NCBI GenBank assembly: GCA_016777645.1 | Contig: JADHRC010000062.1 | Coordinates: 1 to 8,765 of the forward strand | DNA from: Alphaproteobacteria bacterium | GTDB lineage: Bacteria > Pseudomonadota > Alphaproteobacteria > Puniceispirillales > Marisalimonadaceae | Reading direction: 5' to 3' | Length of the DNA stretch: 8,765 bases | Part shown: positions 7,020 to 8,765 of the stretch, piece after piece | Layout of the letters: each line of letters begins with the position of its first letter | Position numbering within the stretch: the stretch's first letter is position 1 | Translations under genes and position numbers: made by a program | The notes under the pieces: generated by a model | Database searches by the model: none | The model's input: the letters and a program-made list of their open reading frames with translations, nothing else | What the model was told of the DNA's origin: nothing

Positions 7020-7091
7020 TATGATTAAATTATTTCATATTTCTGTTTAATAATTTATTCTTCTTTATATTTTATTATCTGGGAGCTTTAA

Positions 7092-7541
7092 ATGAGTGAA
7101 AATGTTGTGCACATGAAAGTTGATGGTTCATCCAAAAGTCATTCAAGAACTGATATAATTACAAGAGATGTAGAGAGTGTAATTGATGAACCAATTGTCA
7201 GAGGAGGAACTAATTTAGGCCTATCTCCAACTGAAACACTGGTATCATCTTTGATTGGGTGTACAAATGTAATTACTCATAGAATAATGGAAAAGATGGG
7301 ATTTAAAATAAACAGCATGAATATTAGATCCAAAACAATATTCAACAAAGATGGTGTGGGACTAATCCAAGAAGTTGAAGTCCCTTTTCCTGAAATTACG
7401 TTAGATATAGAGATTTCAACAAATGCTTCTGAAAGTGACTTGGTTAAGGTTCAAAAACAGCTGGCAATGTATTGTCCTGTTGCTAAAGTCATTAGAAACG
7501 CTGGGACCAAAATCAATGAAAATTGGACCAAAATAAACTAG
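7092..7541 (+). CDS. OsmC-family protein (second of two in the window)
   Basis: 149 residues, starting at ATG 7092 behind GGGAG (7081-7085). The first conserved cysteine helix is LSPTETLVSSLIGCTNVITH (44-63), with Cys57 and the usual acidic residue in the SPTE turn. The second cysteine is Cys128 in AMYCPVAKVI (125-134). The hallmark YCPVxK motif is the one found in many OsmC-like thiol peroxidases. The pair of cysteines is therefore complete and the protein could reduce organic hydroperoxides, though the natural substrate of this subgroup is unknown. It is the first gene after the divergent promoter and is followed nine bases later by the deacetylase-fold hydrolase. Placement opposite the molybdenum hydroxylase operon suggests shared regulation. 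Confidence 0.88.
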   Translation: MSENVVHMKVDGSSKSHSRTDIITRDVESVIDEPIVRGGTNLGLSPTETLVSSLIGCTNVITHRIMEKMGFKINSMNIRSKTIFNKDGVGLIQEVEVPFPEITLDIEISTNASESDLVKVQKQLAMYCPVAKVIRNAGTKINENWTKIN

Positions 7542-7550
7542 GATATATTT

Positions 7551-8435
7551 ATGAACCGAAGAGATAGATTAAATCATCAACCTTTTATAAATAGACCTAA
7601 ATTAATTTTAAAAAATAATAAAAAAATTATTTTATGGGTTATTGTAAATCTTGAAGTTTGGGACTCTGAACTACCACAACCTAGAAATATTTTACCTCCA
7701 CCTATGGGCGTACCAATGTTGCCTGACCTTCCTAATTGGTCATGGCATGAATATGGTATGCGTGTTGGCTTTTGGAGACTCTTGGATGCTCTTAAAAAGA
7801 GGAATATATGTTCAACATTAGCACTTAATGCAACTGTTATTGATTATTATCCAGAAACTGTAAAGGCTGCGATACAAGAAAGTTGGGAGCCTATGGGTCA
7901 TGGCTTTATTCAAAGGCCCATGCATAAAGTTGACAATGAATATGTCGATATAAAATCAGCAATTGAAAAAATACAAGAATTTACCAAAGTAGAGGTTATT
8001 GGATGGGAAAGCCCCGGCTTAACTGAAACAAATGATACCTTAGATGTTTTATCTGATCTCGGTATTAAGTATGTTGCCAATTGGCCAATAGATGATCTTC
8101 CAGAGGACCTAAAAGTTAAAAGTGGGAAAAGAATGATTACGCTTCCCTACCCTGTAGAAATTAATGATGTTGTAATGACATCTGTGCAAGTTCATAAATC
8201 AGATGAGATTTTTACAAGAGGCAAACTTCAATTTGATAGATTATATCAAGAAACTAATGACAATGTTAAAATAATGGCCATAAGTGTTCACCCATATCTA
8301 ACAGGTGTACCGCACAGAATATTATTTTTTGAAAAACTTCTTGATTATATTCTAGATCATAAAGATGTAGAAGTGATGACCGGCAGAGATATTCATGACT
8401 GGTATACTGATAAAGTCAAAAAACCAATAATCTAA
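7551..8435 (+). CDS. Polysaccharide-deacetylase-fold hydrolase, PuuE/allantoinase-like branch
   Basis: 294 residues; AGGA at 7540-7543, overlapping the OsmC stop, serves ATG 7551. It belongs to the NodB-fold family but lacks the TFDDG metal motif; the equivalent strand reads ILWVIVNLEVW (27-37). Further landmarks are HEYGMRVGFWRLLDAL (66-81), MGHGF (115-119) where sugar deacetylases have HxxxH, GWESPGLTET (151-160) followed by a DDLP (181-184), and VHPYLTGVPHR (246-256). This pattern is that of PuuE-type allantoinases and related cyclic ureide/imide hydrolases, not of sugar deacetylases. No signal peptide or membrane segment is seen, which also argues for a cytoplasmic small-molecule substrate. 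By context it may open a cyclic amide, imide or ureide made by the oxidative genes nearby. An allantoinase function is possible but untested. Confidence 0.85.
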   Translation: MNRRDRLNHQPFINRPKLILKNNKKIILWVIVNLEVWDSELPQPRNILPPPMGVPMLPDLPNWSWHEYGMRVGFWRLLDALKKRNICSTLALNATVIDYYPETVKAAIQESWEPMGHGFIQRPMHKVDNEYVDIKSAIEKIQEFTKVEVIGWESPGLTETNDTLDVLSDLGIKYVANWPIDDLPEDLKVKSGKRMITLPYPVEINDVVMTSVQVHKSDEIFTRGKLQFDRLYQETNDNVKIMAISVHPYLTGVPHRILFFEKLLDYILDHKDVEVMTGRDIHDWYTDKVKKPII

Positions 8436-8765
8436 TTATATAAATAATTTATAATAAAGTCTTCCTAAATTCTCTCTTATATAAAGTGATGTTTTATTTA
8501 ATGCATTTACATCAGGCAAAAAAATCATAATTGAAACTTTACTATTAGAAGACTTAAAATCAACTGGGTAAGGCATTACATTGAAACCTTGTTTTTCAAA
8601 TAAATATTTTGATCTTTGCATATGAAATGCTGAAGTCACCAATGTAATAGAAGAGTTATTTGGAACTATTTTAGTGACGGCAATGCTCTCTTCATACTTA
8701 TTTTTTACTTTTTCTGTCACTAATATAACTCCAGGAACACCGAGAGAAATTGCCTTATCTTTAAG
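8436..8765 (-). CDS. DUF218 (YdcF/ElyC/SanA-like) protein, C-terminal part (partial, N-terminus outside window)
   Basis: The frame stays open to the window edge, giving 109 residues: 15 codons precede an internal GTG at 8720 that could be mistaken for a start. Family blocks are AISLGVPGVILVTE near the edge, LVTSAFHMQRSKYLFEKQGF with the conserved Ser-Ala-Phe-His-Met-x-Arg, then MPYPVDF. The end, LYIRENLGRLYYKLF, is the family's usual 'hEylG..yY' finish. ElyC and SanA are linked to envelope integrity and YdcF binds S-adenosylmethionine; biochemical function is mostly unknown. An N-terminal membrane anchor, common in this family, would lie outside the window. Its TAA directly abuts the TAA of the convergent hydrolase gene. 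It looks unrelated to the catabolic genes. Confidence 0.82.
   Translation of the reverse strand, partial: LKDKAISLGVPGVILVTEKVKNKYEESIAVTKIVPNNSSITLVTSAFHMQRSKYLFEKQGFNVMPYPVDFKSSNSKVSIMIFLPDVNALNKTSLYIRENLGRLYYKLFI

Larger units (their letters stand above)
6961..7027. repeat. Imperfect inverted repeat with four ATCAT/ATGAT half-sites
   Basis: TAATCATTATTTATAA (6961-6976) is the reverse complement of TTATAAATATGATTA (7013-7027) apart from one extra T. Inside lies a perfect 7+3+7 palindrome, AATCATT-TTT-AATGATT (6996-7012). ATCAT occurs at 6963 and 6997, and ATGAT at 7007 and 7021; the inner pair is spaced ten bases centre to centre, about one helical turn. This fits an operator for a dimeric regulator, but AT-rich DNA produces such patterns by chance fairly often. 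Confidence 0.5.
6929..7091. promoter_or_regulatory. Divergent promoter region between the molybdenum hydroxylase and second OsmC operons
   Basis: This 163-base stretch is the only substantial noncoding DNA in the window. It is very AT-rich, has no convincing reading frame, and must hold the promoters for both transcripts. Its inner part (6961-7027) contains inverted repeats and candidate -35/-10 elements listed separately. Confidence 0.8.

Noticed and set aside
7551..8435. Annotation as a chitin or peptidoglycan deacetylase
   Set aside because: The TFDDG and HxxxH metal motifs and any export signal are missing; the remaining motifs fit PuuE-type enzymes.
8434..8449. AATTAT-ATAA-ATAATT dyad as a bidirectional terminator
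   Set aside because: The stem is only six A-T pairs, too weak for an intrinsic terminator, and it is inside the coding end of the DUF218 gene.
8718..8720. GTG as the true start of the DUF218 protein
   Set aside because: The frame continues upstream to the edge with family-like sequence (AISLGVPGVILVTE), so the GTG is an internal valine codon.

Overview
This is a compact, AT-rich bacterial window (roughly one third G+C by eye) in which protein-coding genes fill nearly everything. Gaps between genes are 0 to 29 bases, apart from one 163-base divergent promoter region at 6929-7091. Short spacers, stop codons used as ribosome-binding sites, low G+C and many oxidoreductases and hydrolases suggest a streamlined, free-living, probably marine proteobacterium. 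An AT-rich alphaproteobacterium of SAR116, HIMB59 or SAR11 type is my best guess, but no marker gene in the window settles it. No RNA gene, mobile element or CRISPR array was seen.

Layout: (A) 1-3199, plus strand: the last 21 codons of an alpha/beta hydrolase, a VOC (glyoxalase/extradiol dioxygenase fold) protein, a cyclase-family amidohydrolase, a flavoprotein monooxygenase resembling 2,6-dihydroxypyridine 3-monooxygenase, and an OsmC-family protein. (B) 6928-3205, minus strand: the FAD subunit, 2Fe-2S subunit and molybdopterin catalytic subunit of a three-subunit molybdenum hydroxylase of the xanthine oxidase/CoxLMS superfamily. (C) 7092-8435, plus strand: a second, divergent OsmC-family protein and a polysaccharide-deacetylase-fold hydrolase of the PuuE/allantoinase-like branch. 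(D) 8436-8765, minus strand: the C-terminal part of a DUF218 (YdcF/ElyC/SanA) protein that runs off the window and looks unrelated.

Working together (inference): the families form a coherent oxidative catabolic set. A molybdenum hydroxylase would put water-derived oxygen on an (N-hetero)aromatic ring, the flavin monooxygenase would hydroxylate it again, the VOC protein might cleave or rearrange the product, and three hydrolases of families known to open cyclic amides, imides or ureides or to cleave C-C/ester bonds would finish the job. The combination recalls nicotine/nicotinate pathways (molybdenum hydroxylase, DHPH-type monooxygenase, alpha/beta hydrolase) and, less closely, purine or methylxanthine oxidation (molybdenum dehydrogenase, FAD urate hydroxylase, PuuE). 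It matches none gene for gene. The substrate is unknown, the active-site loop of the large subunit argues against CO dehydrogenase, and the two OsmC proteins have no obvious place in known versions of these pathways. No transporter, regulator or molybdenum-cofactor maturation gene lies in the window.
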